DNA from: Bisporella sp. PMI_857
Lineage: Eukaryota; Ascomycota; Leotiomycetes; Helotiales; Helotiaceae
DNA: 64,000 nucleotides
Direction of reading: 5' to 3'
Assembly: GCA_021307315.1 (NCBI GenBank)
Contig: JAJSPD010000037.1
Location: 423,309-487,308, forward strand
The translations under genes were made by a program, and so were the position numbers. How positions within the stretch are numbered: the stretch's first letter is position 1; each line of letters begins with the position of its first letter. Shown in pieces: positions 1 through 10,884 of this stretch. The notes under the pieces were generated by a model that was not told the origin of the DNA, searched no databases, and was given only the letters and a program-made list of their open reading frames with translations.

Positions 1-374
1 ACTCCTGCACTACCCTTCCATAAATCGTTGATTTGGACCTCGAAACTCGGAGAGAGATAACATAGACATCGTGACTTATAGGGAGTAAACGCCAGTATGG
101 AATCGGTGGCTCGTTGAATGAATAAACTAAATTAAGCAACAAAATTTATCGGAAATAACTCAAGGGATGCGATACCAAGCCAGGGAAATAACCATTGTTA
201 CATGACTTTTACTGTGTTTGTTTCTATTAACATCCCGTAGGTATTGGAACTTTCCGCAAGACAGCGTTTGACAAGTCGAAGTCCAGACAGCTCGCGAAGC
301 CGATTGGGTGTTGGTAGGCGGCTGCGGCGTCACTTGACCATCAGCTTACTTTACGAAAACAGAGAGTTAGAAAG

Positions 375-729
375 ATGGAACAGATAGTCATCGCGATTGG
401 AACATCGGTCGACGGCGCCGTTGCGGGACCACAGGGTGCTGCTCTTGGAACGGGCTTTGCGGCATCCGCGTATACTACTTGCTAAGTGACCATATGACTG
501 GTTACTGCGGGAAAATACAACCTACAAAGTTGTACGGGGAGCACATAATATGGGCTTGAGAAAGACCAAGACTGGGTGGGATGTTAAGGACAACACTACT
601 ATTATCATGGAAAGCGGGGAGCACAGGGGTGTTGACGAAGGCTGGTTGCTTTTGGATATCGTGGAAAAGGAAAAGAAAGAGGTTGAGAACAGGACGGTTC
701 TGCCGAGTATTTCAAAGGAACATTCCTGA
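375..729 (+). CDS. possible small two-exon protein, unknown
   Basis: Tentative model, exons 375..469 and 561..729 (87 aa). Exon 1 opens with MEQIVIAIGTSVDGAV, a Gly/Ala-rich hydrophobic stretch of about 30 residues. Exon 2 is strongly charged (KEKKEVENR near the end) and could also start by itself at the ATG at 550 (59 aa). The frames fit through a donor GTATAC and a weak acceptor (CTTGAG), which is the main doubt. An overlapping antisense reading frame exists, so chance is possible. I recognise no family. A hydrophobic N-terminus plus a charged tail could be a small membrane-associated peptide, but that is only inference. Confidence 0.3.
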
Positions 730-894
730 CAGATTCCTAAAAGCCTTGCTTTCACTTGGATTCAACACGTATCATTCGGCATTACACCTCTAGAGAGCAT
801 CGAGACAAGATACAACAACAAACAAGATGACGCCAGCCATATAGCATGGAGGCTTGTTCTCCATATGATTTCGCATCCATCAGCCTAATAATAT

Positions 895-1315
895 CTAAGC
901 AGCAGCGGCACTGGGCAGCGGCGAGCAAGGATCGCGGATATATTGGACGTTGCAGAGGTAGAGTATGCTATTTTCACGTCAAAAATCTCTCCAAGCATCA
1001 GTTCTTTCAATCTTCGAACACTTACTCGGAGTTGGGGCATTTGCATTTGCATTCGAAGTCAAAAGGGCCAGTGCACTTTGGCAATTGGTGATCGGTGCAT
1101 GGATCTCTTATATATATGACGCAACAGTCGTATTTAAATCCGTCGGGACACTTAGCAGTGCAGTTTGGGGCCGTGCATACTGCTCGATCTGCGAGGAGTT
1201 CTGGAAAAAAAGTTAGGGAAGTGGCTGATATAGTGTGGATACTTGGTGTACCGGAAGGAAGAGCGAGACTCAACCCTGTGAAGAATACAGTCATGAGAAG
1301 TGATTTGATCTGCAT
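895..1315 (-). CDS. small secreted cysteine-rich protein (effector-like candidate)
   Basis: Model: exon 1 1026..1315, 58-nt intron 968..1025 (GTAAGT..ATAG), exon 2 895..967; 120 aa. The ATG at 1315 is chosen because it begins a good signal peptide (MQIKSLLMTVFF then a hydrophobic run ending in ALA-type residues). About 60 residues in, a cysteine-dense region has ten cysteines, then exon 2 adds two. Exon 2 repeats the exon 1 motif YIRDPC with different codons, which argues that it is really coding. Without splicing the protein would stop at a TAA inside the donor, giving 97 aa. Small size, signal peptide and 12 Cys are typical of apoplastic effectors or defence-like proteins of fungi, but there is no recognisable family, so function is inferred only from form. 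Confidence 0.65.
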
Positions 1316-2631
1316 TTTGTAGGTCTTGAAGAATGTCAATTGTGATATTCAAGAATGAACTTTTTCTGAATTCCTTATCTCGGCATCGTCTATAGGAAGG
1401 AACCACTCCCTTCTTATACCTCCCTAGAAACGCGCGTGCTCGGAGGAATGACAGGTGATATCCACCATTCACCCGTTACACATATACATATCTTTTACCA
1501 AGCTCTTTTAATAGAAAACGAGGGAAAAAAAAAGAGGACCCTTAAGAAGCTTAAAGGTTAAAGGTAAAGGGGATGCGAAGGCTAATTAACCCCTTGTATT
1601 ACCCTGAGGATATCAATAAGAGGTTCGCTTGTTGGCCAAGACAGCCACTTCCTTTCAGCCTCGTGGATTTCCCGCTTCCCCGCATAGCTCTGGAATGTAG
1701 AGAGATTAATTGTGCTGCGTATGGACAGGAGGTTGAGGGACGCAGAATGATGACCCGAACGGTGGCCTGAGCGTTGAGAGGCGTTGTGGTGGAAATGTCA
1801 TGAGGGTTAAGCCAGTCGGATTCATATTCATGATGGACCAGAAATGTCGGCGCAGATGAACTTCATTAGAGGCAAGCCCTCGGAGAAAAAGTAAGATAGC
1901 TATAAGACCATTTGTATAGGAGACCAATCCTGGGAAACGCCTGTGACCAGCTATCTTCATACTGAGGTTGGCAAGTCTAGCTGACGGGCCGAGACTTCGT
2001 GGTTCGATCTGGTCAGATGAACCTCACAGCAGTCACATATCCATAACTGTAACGGCTAGAATTTCTCCGGAAAATACGAGGTTTATGATATGTCTTCGTA
2101 GACCGCAATAGGTCGGAGCTTGATCTTCAGCACTTCACACGGATCCGAATTTCTGGTGGCCATTCCTACCTTCCAAGCATAATCAACATTCAGCCGTAGT
2201 GGCAAGCACTACCACAAGCACGAAGTAAGCACCGATGTCTCAAATTCCGTTTTCGGAGTAGAACACGCGGTCATCCGTAAGAGGTTTTGTGACTCTTCAA
2301 AGATTGTATAATATGGCTCGCTTAAATGGCCCACCCATTTCAGGGGCGACTCAGGTTGTACCAGAATAGGGATTGGAAGGAATCGCGCTTTCCATTTTGT
2401 CTTCAGGGAAAGACTTTATCATTCTCAAGATAGTAGGTACAAAGGCTGTAGTAGATCGTAAATGCACTTCAGGAGTAGAGCCATGGTTCGACTATCATTC
2501 ATCAAGCTCGGTGTGAGTCAAACACAAGGTTAGGCTCAACAGACTGCGCCTTGCACTCACATATATCAGCCTTCAAATTGCACAATATTTTTGAGGATAG
2601 CTAACGTTGCCATAATACTTATTTTCAAACA
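1316..2631. other. gene-free stretch
   Basis: About 1.3 kb between the divergent cysteine-rich gene and the RNA-ligase gene. It contains a TATA-like ggtataag (minus sense) near 1420 and a small imperfect hairpin near 1568-1598 (aagggg/cccctt). I see no convincing exon, RNA gene or repeat. Confidence 0.5.
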
Positions 2632-3901
2632 ATGGGTGCTGAAGTAGCTGCAGAGGACGTAGAGGCGAAAACAATGAACGTCGAGGCGATCCTTGTGGAA
2701 ACGATAGAAGGAGACGCAGAAAATGCCAAGCCAACAGAAACTCGGACAACCCTATATCCCAAAACTAGCGGAAAGTCCAAAGATTTCATTCAGAGTCTGA
2801 GCTACCGAGGGGACAAATATCAGAAACTGCTTACGAATGAGCTAGAACTGATTGGAACAGTGAAGCTTCACGGCACGCACACAGATATCGTGGTCAATCA
2901 TGATGATTCAATCCGTCTCCAATCCCGGAACACCGAGAACATTACTTTACAAAACGACATGTTCGAATGGGCAAGATCAATGCTGCCTCTCCGTGAGCAG
3001 ATACTAAGACTAAAACGTTTATCTATCGCAGCCTACCGGCAACTCAACCCCCAAACAGAGATTAGTAGAGAAATGCCTCTGATTCTCGCGGGGGAGTGGA
3101 TCGGTCCCGGGATTCAAAAGAAAGTAGCAATCAACAACCTATCACGAAAAGCCTTCGTTATTTTCGGTCTCTGCATCAACGGGAAATGGCAGCCTACTGA
3201 GCCGTACAAGGATATTCATGATGAAGCCTCCGGCATATATAACATCTGTCGTGGTGGGATATTTCGTCATAAGCTTCCACTGGATGATATTGCTGCTTCT
3301 CTTGAAAGCCTGCAGCCGCTGGCTGATGCGGTTGAGAAGGAATGCCCGTTTGCGAAGTCCTTTGGAGTCTCTGGGATGGGAGAGGGCATTGTCTGGAAGC
3401 CTACGAATGAGCTCTGTGAAGATAGCAGGTTTTGGCTCAAGATGAAGGGGCCGATATTCACTGGCCCAACAATCAGTAACAGGATGAAGAATATTTCATT
3501 GCTAGATCAGAAGGAGAAAGCGAAACTATTTGCAGAGTAAGTTCAGTTGTTCTTTCTTGTATTCGCGAGTCTAGGTGTTAGACAATGCATTCAACAATCC
3601 CTGGCAGCCCGAATATACCAGTAATGGCGGATTAAGTGAACGACTAACGATATACAGGTCGGTCACCAACGAAATGCGTTTAGAGCAAGCATGGGCATAC
3701 CTGGATGAGATGAAGATTCCGCGGGACAAGAAGGCTATCTCAGCATATCTCAAATGGCTGACAAATGACGTGGCACAGGAGGAAAAGACGGAAATCGACG
3801 AAAGACAGATCGACAAAACCATCCTGTCTAGAGAGGTCACCAAGATTGGTCGAGCTTGGTATCTGCAACGATCATTGCAGGACACCCAGCAGGAAGTTTG
3901 A
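2632..3901 (+). CDS. RNA ligase-domain protein (covalent nucleotidyltransferase superfamily)
   Basis: Exons 2632..3536 and 3658..3901 with a 121-nt intron (GTAAGT, branch ACTAACG, acceptor ATACAG); 382 aa. The motifs of the RNA ligase/nucleotidyltransferase superfamily appear in order: motif I KLHG with the presumed lysine nucleophile at residue 78, RLQSRN at 95-100, motif III ILAGEWIG (151-158), motif IIIa FVIFGL (175-180), motif IV EGIVWK (251-256) and motif V LKMKG (269-273). By family knowledge the lysine takes AMP from ATP and the enzyme seals or adenylates RNA 5' ends. The N-terminal 50 residues are acidic and look disordered; the last 80 are alpha-helical without a known domain. It is not the multidomain fungal tRNA ligase Trl1, since no kinase or phosphodiesterase part is present. 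Substrate and cellular role are unknown. Confidence 0.85.
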
Positions 3902-4350
3902 GACGTACTTATATACGTATTGCATAGAGTTAGAAAGCGTTTGAAGAGATGCTGACAGCCACGGCCCAGGATACTGGCCTGATAGTTTTAGACCGGCTTA
4001 GAAAACTAGCGACATCTTACCTGCCTTTTAGATCTTATAGGTGATTTTGACTTTTGGTGAGATTTGTTTGTGAGACTGGGATCAAGAGAAGGTCCACACC
4101 TGTTAAAAAACCATGCTCCAGAGTATTTAGTTAATATGCATGCCTCCTGAACTTGGAAAGCAATCATATGTATTCATTCTTAAACCACAAGGTCGATGGT
4201 TTCCTAACAAAAGTATTTTTCTCCCGCAGTCAGAACCCATGAATAACGTCCGAACCAACCAGACTATACCCTATTATGGTTTGTTCCTCCTAAATAACCT
4301 GCCCAGTTAAACCGTAATCGAAAAAATAACAACGCCATACAGCGAATCAA
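3902..4350. other. intergenic, convergent 3' ends
   Basis: A 450-bp spacer between the 3' ends of the RNA-ligase gene and the next minus-strand gene. Nothing recognisable in it. Confidence 0.5.
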
Positions 4351-5626
4351 TTAACAATCGGCTCCCCATCCTCGTGAAGCATTCCAGCTTTCGGCGATCC
4401 TGAATCCTTCTCCGAGGATGCTCAAGGCCCCGTCAGCAATAGCATTTCCCGTCCTCGGTTGTTCTCTAGGTTGCATGCCTCTGGCATCAGCATTGGCCGT
4501 TGCAATTCTATAGTCGTCGTCCAGGGTGCGCTCTTCACACATCATGCGCGCAAGCGCCGCTCTCTTGATTGCCGATTCCCACCTATGGAACCACTCCACC
4601 TCGCTCATCACGGTGCATTTTCTATTCCCCCCGTCATCTCTGGGTATATCGGCATACGGAAATATGACCTTCATGACCTCGTATTTATGCGTAAAGAAGA
4701 AGAGAATCGGCCAGCTGAAAATCCAGAGGAACGTGAGGTAGAAAACCCAGCGAATCCATGTTGTTGTCCGCCAATCATTCAACTTGCTAGGAGAATATAC
4801 TACAAGCCGTTTGTGGTCCTTCACGAAATTAATTTGGAGGTGCCCCCTGTAGTTGGTTTCGTAAATAGCTGAGCGGAGAAGTGACTCTAGCTTCTTTGTA
4901 TCATGATTGGTGACCTTTCTTTCGAGTGTGAAATATTTTATGCTAGCTGGATTTTGTACATAGTGTTCGCACCAGGCTCTCAATTCATCACTCTGCTCTT
5001 CAGAATCTCCTGCCCCGAGAGTAGGTTTCAGGCTTGGAATTATGCCGCCGCGATAGCCTCTCGTGTTGTCTGGCAGCAACTCGACCTTTCCAGCTCTATT
5101 TTGCCCAGGATCAGGATACAGAAGATGCGTGAGATTGAGGCGTACAAAAAAATCGTTCACTGTGGTTTTGGTCTCCTTATTTCCGCGGCGTGAAGTTTCC
5201 TTGTGTGTGCCATGTAGTTCAACATAGTATCCGGGAGCATAACGCGCCTGCTCCTTGATCATGTCATAGAGAATTTTTGGATTAGTCGAGTAAGTTGGAA
5301 ATCGTGTTCGAATTTCGCCCCGGGTCATGTCACTATTCGAGAATGGAAGCTCTGGCGGCAGGCTGAGAATTGTTAGATCTAACACTTGTGAATTTAAGAA
5401 GAACTTGCATGTGGTTAGCCCTTCGTTCGTAAGGCCTGGAAGTGGCATCAGCAGCAGAGGAGCTCGCTGCAACATCAGCATAAGCAGGAAGCTCATCTTC
5501 AGGATATGCTTCGATATGATCTAGCAGGACTGCTGAGGCCATGGAGGACGTTTCAGCTCTATCATCTTGGGGATCGTCTCTATACCCTTGCTGAGGGGGT
5601 TGTGCTGCGATCTTGCCTGAGCCCAT
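4351..5626 (-). CDS. conserved fungal protein of unknown function, one membrane segment
   Basis: Exons 5409..5626 and 4351..5362; 409 aa. The 46-nt intron is GC-AG: donor GCAAGT, branch CTAAC, acceptor CTCAG. No GT donor gives a matching phase, while this one joins the frames exactly. The N-terminus (MGSGKIAAQPPQQGYRD) is low-complexity and acidic; the middle carries motifs I associate with an uncharacterised ascomycete family (VELHGTHKETSRRGNKETKT, RGYRGG, YETNYRGH); a hydrophobic segment IRWVFYLTFLWIFSWPILFFF is followed by a basic/acidic region and the conserved end GNAIADGALSILGEG..GWGADC. It is probably membrane-anchored with most of the protein on one side. No enzymatic motif is visible. 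Confidence 0.85.
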
Positions 5627-5954
5627 CCTTACAACGCTAGTATGATTTAGAGGAAAGCAGAATCTCTCAATAGGGAGGGACTGGGAAGATGATAAAAGAA
5701 AGGTCCCAATGTCTTCAGGTTTATCGTAGGCATCAGGATGGGAGGGGCTGAATAGAGAGTGTGGATCCGCGGCGCAGCATCATCAACAACCTGGAAGGCC
5801 CTGATTCGTCAGAACAAACTTATCAAAGGCAACATCTCGTATCTCGACCTAAGGATTTCAAACATTGAGCAAAGAAACACGGAGTATACAACAATATAAG
5901 CATATATGTATACTTTGAATTAACTGAGGATAGCCTCGCCTGCTGGACTTATAA

Positions 5955-6164
5955 CTAGATGTCAGCCTCGTGCATGTGGTGTTCCACAATTCTATGGCGG
6001 GGCATTCCTAGCTCGCCCGGATCTCCTTCACATTGATATCCTTTTACACAACATGAACAGTTTCTAATATGAGGGCCTTCAATCGTGAGAGCAAAACTCT
6101 CCCCAGGTCGCATTTTAACAAGATGAAATTGGTGCCCAGAACAAAAAACATTAATGTTGCACAT
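5955..6164 (-). CDS. possible small cysteine-containing protein, unknown
   Basis: A single-exon reading frame of 69 aa with a reasonable start context (gccaATGtg) and a tatatatat stretch about 60 bp upstream. It reads like coding sequence (FHLVKMRPGESFALTIEG) and ends with six cysteines overall, four of them in NCSCCVKGYQC, followed by a His-rich tail (EHHMHEADI). No signal peptide, so if real it would be intracellular, perhaps metal-binding. No family recognised. It could also be the last exon of a longer gene, but I found no upstream exon that joins cleanly. Confidence 0.3.
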   Translation of the reverse strand: MCNINVFCSGHQFHLVKMRPGESFALTIEGPHIRNCSCCVKGYQCEGDPGELGMPRHRIVEHHMHEADI

Positions 6165-6571
6165 TGGCTATGGGTCCTCCGCGTCTTCCCCTTACCTTAT
6201 CACAGCCGGCATCTCATTTGCCATATATATACAATGTATGCGCGGCATGAAGCCAACTTTTCCTAGATTATTTTGTGTAGAGGATAAAAAAGTTTCACGC
6301 ACGAAATTAAAATGTAGAAACACTTTTGCGTGTAGCGAGATTTCGAGTTTGGTCGATGACGTCCTCCCACAATCCAAGGGGGTATTAAATCAAGAAAGAG
6401 CCTTAATCTCGGCCGAAAGTTCTCCTGTTACCTGAGAAGCCGCTGCGTGAGCGTGCAGCCGCTTTGAGTGTCTCTCGTCGCGGGGTATGATCTCGCAAAC
6501 GGGGGTCTTGGATTGACCGTTTGTTTAGTCAATAGACCATAGCTGCGAGATTCTACAGAGAAGCCGTGTCA

Positions 6572-7840
6572 TTAATCATTGTACACATCTCCATTTTCAG
6601 AGCTATTTTGTTCACTCTGACCCATCTCATCATGTCCCTCTTCGCCATTTACATATTCCCGATCGTCACTTTCGCTTTCAGTTTCCGTACCCGGGGGACT
6701 GGAAGCCTTTTCTTCGTCCTTCGCAGAACTGACGGTAACCAAATCTGTATCAGAGTCGCTAATTTCAATTTTCTCTCTGTTTCTCGCTTCTTCTCCAGCT
6801 GGCGTCAACTTTAGAAGAAGATTGTTACCCTCTCTGCGAAGCTCCACCGCATCTTTTACTAAAGGAGTAGAAGGATTATAAGTGGTACGATTATAGAATT
6901 TGGGATAAGGTGCGCTCGAGCGCTTGACAGGAATGATAGAGGGATGTCTGACACTATTTTGCAGTGGGTCACAATAGCTCGAGAATGGTGGTATGGTTTC
7001 TCCATAGCCAGATACATACTGGGGCGCCGACTTATATTCATCCATATATGGTTGTGTTGTCATGGGATATGTGGTGGGGAATTCCTCTACCACCGATTTG
7101 ATTTTCTGGGAGGAACCCCTTTCACATCATGATTTACAGCCCTTGTCTCCTGTGTCGGTACCTGACGATGAGGTTGACCACGCCGTACTCGAGCCTTTGC
7201 TGCGCGTTGAGTAGGCGCATCTATGTCAGAAGATACATCGCTTCTGAGTGATGTAGAAGACCTGCCTTCGCTGGGTGGTTCTGGAGCGGTTGGAACTGGA
7301 TAACGAGCAACTTCAGAAAACATGTTTGCTGCAACAGGACTGTTGAGGGTGGTAGGCGGGGGAACACCGACGAAAGGTGCGTGATGCTTGGTTCCACCAA
7401 GCTATGGTTCCGAACCATCTAGCGGCCGATAGCCGAAGGACTGGGTTACTGATGGATTGCGTTGTGAGTAGGTATATGGTGTTGATAGGAATATCTTGTG
7501 TTGAACAGATGGGGTGTTGAAGGCACTGTTGGAGGAACAAATCTACACTCCGCATGAACTGGAGGTACCGCTGCTGGTAGATTGGTACTCTTGTTATTTG
7601 CATGCACTTCACTGGATTCAATGTTAGTTCATTGACATCCTCAGTGAGGCCCTCAATCGTTTGATCTGAGGCTTTCCAAATTGGAGAGTTTCTCAAGTAT
7701 TCTGTCCCCTCAGTCTCGTGGTGGTGCAGAACCTGTGGCGGGTGACATCAAACTTCGATTTCACTTCCCATTTCCCACTCATTGATATCCAGGCCAGGAT
7801 CAGTTTCACTCCCCCCACTCTCTGAGAACCAGACCTGCAT
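6572..7840 (-). CDS. hypothetical protein, disordered, model uncertain
   Basis: Best model: exons 7754..7840, 7589..7708, 7450..7542, 7162..7401 and 6572..7105, 357 aa, every junction in phase 0. The start ATG at 7840 gives MQVWFSESGGSETDPG. The sequence is Pro/Ser-rich, then a coiled-like segment KDAVELRREGNNLLLKL and a long acidic tail (SDSDTDL, ETESESDD, NGEEGHDE). The 56-nt intron 7106..7161 is well supported because it restores frame. The introns at 7709..7753 and 7402..7449 are multiples of three and mainly serve to remove in-frame TGA and TAG codons, so those stops could instead be true lesions. No family recognised; an acidic disordered nuclear protein is a guess. Confidence 0.5.
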
Positions 7841-8555
7841 TCTAAGCATCAAAGATTACGCTATCGTTGTAAAGCATCGAGCCTTTTCCTTTCTTTCTTG
7901 CTATTCATCCAGCCTTGCTACTTGTCCCTTTTCATTCTTATCATGCCTAAAAGCGCAATTTCTCAGCTGTTTCATGTGATATCGGAAGAAGCATTCAACA
8001 CAAGATTACCTTGTCGCATCCTGGTGGGTTTCTCTCCAATACGGTGATGAGTAAGTGCGCCGCTATTAGCGTACAGTATCTGTATGATGGATAGGCCGCT
8101 TGCTGGGGTGCATGTCTACGTTCGGAGGATTGTCCTATACTGTACCTTAATTTGACTACATCGTTGGCCCGCCGGTCATGATGGCAAACAAACTGATTCT
8201 ATTGTGCTGCCATCATGTGGATTCGTAGTCTTGGTTGCGATACTATACCAGAGTAGAATTACCCTCATAAGTATTAGGACCATCCCTCTTTCCTTACTTC
8301 ATATCTACCTTGTATACGACACTCGTTATTCTCACCGCAGCTATCAATCTAGCAGAAGATATAATTCCATTGCTGTAGTATTGTTACTCGCTGCAATTTC
8401 TGGAAGAGGAGTGATTCATTGTATTATTCTGCCATAAGACATACCAGTCAGCTTATCGTATTTCGTGTTGGCTAGTGTTTGCGAATATTCCAACCTCTGC
8501 TACATCGTCAATTACATCCCCAACATCTCGAATTACAAATGGTTCACTCTGAGCC
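7841..8555. other. intergenic, no gene seen
   Basis: About 700 bp upstream of both the minus-strand disordered-protein gene and the GH72 relic. Stretches rich in short pyrimidine tracts; no exon, RNA or repeat identified. Confidence 0.4.
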
Positions 8556-10127
8556 ATGCTCAAGTTTTTGCTCCTTGTCGTAATTCTTGTGAACTTTGCT
8601 CTGTCTATCCCACTAATCTCCGTCAAAGGTGCAAAATTTTTTGCGGATGGCGAGTAGTTCTTCCTCAAAGGCATTGCGAGCATATTACTCACAATATTAC
8701 CCTTCAACGTACTGAATAATCTTAGGTGTTGCATACCAAGGAACTCCCGAAGATCCATTGATCGATACAATCCAGTGTACTCTCGATGCCGCCGCTATGG
8801 CTGACATTAGTACAAACTCAATTCGAGTTTATTATGTCAATCCTTGGACCAATCATGATGGCTGTATGAATGCTTTTGTTGATAAGGGAATCTACGTTTG
8901 GCTTGATCTCGGCACTTTCAATACCACCATTCTTCAAGCGGGTCCGGCTTAGACAGACATACAGTTTCGGGAATTTGCCAGAGTGATGGATGCCTTTCAC
9001 CAGTATGATAACCTGGCAGCTTTCTGGATTGGAAACTAGATTATCACCAGCTTAGATGGACCAACCAGTAAGTATAATTTGAAGATAGGATCTTTGTAAT
9101 TTGATTCTGACCTGTAAGGCGCACCATATATTAAGGCTGCAGCGATCGATATGAAAGCCTACCGCGCCAAAAATAGGATACCACTCGATCCCTATCGGTT
9201 ATTGTGCAGCGGGCATCGCCGAGTTACGTCCTCAACTGCAAAATTATCTTGCCTGCAGTACACCTGAAACATCAATTGACTACTTTGGCCTGAATTCTTA
9301 TGAGTGGTGCGGTGACGTAAGCTTCGAGACCTCCAAAAATGACCGAGGGCTACAGCGTCCCTATTTTCTTCTCCGAAACGGGCCGCAATGTCATTCCGGG
9401 TGGTCGAACATTTACTGATCAGGGGGCTATCTTCGGTCCAAAGATGGTTGATACATGGAGTGGCAGTGTTATTTACGAGTGGGGCAAGAGGTGAATAAGT
9501 ATGGTCTTGTGACATATCCCAATAGCGTTAGTTATTCTGGTACTCCGATCCCAATACGGCCAGATTACAACAATATCAAGAATAAGTGGACTGAAGCCTC
9601 TCCTGTGGGGGTCAAAGAAGCTGCCTACACGCCAAGTTTGAGCGCTCCGGCTTGTCCACTTGCAAGCGGTGGCTGGAAAGTCAATGGCGTGTGTTTCTGA
9701 GCCCCCTTCTCTAAATTGATTAATACTTATAGTCCGATAGAATGTCGCTATCCCAACCGTTGCAGCGGGCACCATAGAGTCAGTAGCCCATAGCGCCATT
9801 TATACTCCTCCACCAGCATCAACAGTACCTGCTTCAGCGAGTATGCCTTCTTCTACATCTGAAAACCCTTCGATCTCGACATCGCTGAATGCAGAAGGAT
9901 CTATTCAATTTATTTCCATATCTCCGAGTCCAAGCGCGTCCCCTATTCCTGCTCATCTCTCAGCGAGTCCCGCTAATATGTCTCCAGCTCCCACGACATC
10001 CACTGCGACTAGGAGCACTCCCGCCTCAGCGACCAGCGCAACCTCAACTCCTAGAGCAGGCACCACTCTCAAGGCTCCTATATTTCTCAGCGAAATATTA
10101 GGCGTCAGCGCGATCTCGTTTAATTGA
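8556..10127 (+). pseudogene. relic of a GPI-anchored GH72 beta-1,3-glucanosyltransferase (Gel/Gas family)
   Basis: The ATG at 8556 starts a signal-peptide-like segment followed by ISVKGAKFFADGE, then, in several frames, the hallmark GH72 blocks: GTPEDPLIDT, IQCTLDAAAMADISTNSIRV, DGCMNAF, KGIYVWLDL, VMDAFHQYDN, FWIGN, PETSIDYFGLNSYEWCGD, PIFFSETG, VNKYGLVTYP, SPVGVKEAAYTPSLSAPACP, and a Ser/Thr-rich tail with a hydrophobic end (GPI-signal-like) closing at 10127. Intact members remodel cell-wall beta-1,3-glucan at the outer membrane face. Lesions: TAG at 8655 (expected Gln), TAG at 8950, TAG at 9037 exactly where the catalytic acid/base Glu of the GNE motif should be, frameshifts near 9175, 9340 and 9480, and further breaks in the linker. 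The nucleophile motif SETG survives. No functional enzyme can be made. Confidence 0.9.
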
Positions 10128-10449
10128 TTTGTTTGGATCTCAAAGATGATTGTATATAGAAAGAGCTGTCAAAACTTGGAGGCATACATAGAAAAACATA
10201 ATGACCTACCCATTTGGAAAATGGCATTCTGAGGGTGTAGAAAAGGGTAGTCTAATGAATAGCGAGGAAACCTACCCTTGCGATATATATCCATTTATAT
10301 ATGATAGAGTTTATCAAAATGGTATTCGGCGTATTGTTTCTTTCGGAGCGGATGACTCGCTTAATTTGGCCAAAAAGGAGAGTGTACCAAAAAAGCGTAT
10401 CGTGTTTTATGGCAACCTTGTATATCAGTTCAATTAAGCGGTCTGCAAA

Positions 10450-10535
10450 CCAAACCAAACAAAATTAGCTTTGTGGCCAATTGGTAAACAAACGGTACGT
10501 AACACCCCTATGCATGGCAAAGTTAACCATTCCAT
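10450..10535. repeat. dispersed repeat copy 1 (ACGGTACGTAAC motif)
   Basis: The segment around acggtacgtaacacccctat ... gcaaagttaacca matches, in the same orientation, a segment near 26020-26070 (acggtacgtaacttccctat ... actaagctaacca). The exact 12-mer plus a shared downstream cctat..aag.taacca pattern makes a common ancestor likely. Probably the end of a transposable element; type unknown. Confidence 0.55.
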
Positions 10536-10884
10536 CTGGGCAGGGCAAGGGTGTAGGGCCTTGCCTTAGCCTCAAAAACAGATCTGCAAAGTGACGTTCT
10601 TCCAATTAGGCAGTGTTGATGGGAGGAACTTAGCGGAGGACATTCCCCATGCCACTGTGGAAGTTTCGGTTGTAGGAGTAAGCTCACAGGCTCAACGCTG
10701 TGGAGGATTGTGATTCTTGATATGTAGTCAAGATGCAGGTTTCAACAAACTGCCACAACCCTAAAACAGATCTGTTATGTACAGGTCCAAGTTCCTCCCT
10801 AGCCATGATAACAGCTGTTAACCAACAGTGGCAACTAAGTTGGGGCGATTATGATCTCTAGGGAGTTTTACGAGGTCTGGGGCA

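Noticed and set aside
1980..2030. tRNA-like ggttcgatctgg segment
   Set aside because: It resembles a B box only partly and no cloverleaf can be folded around it. No tRNA gene was found in the window.
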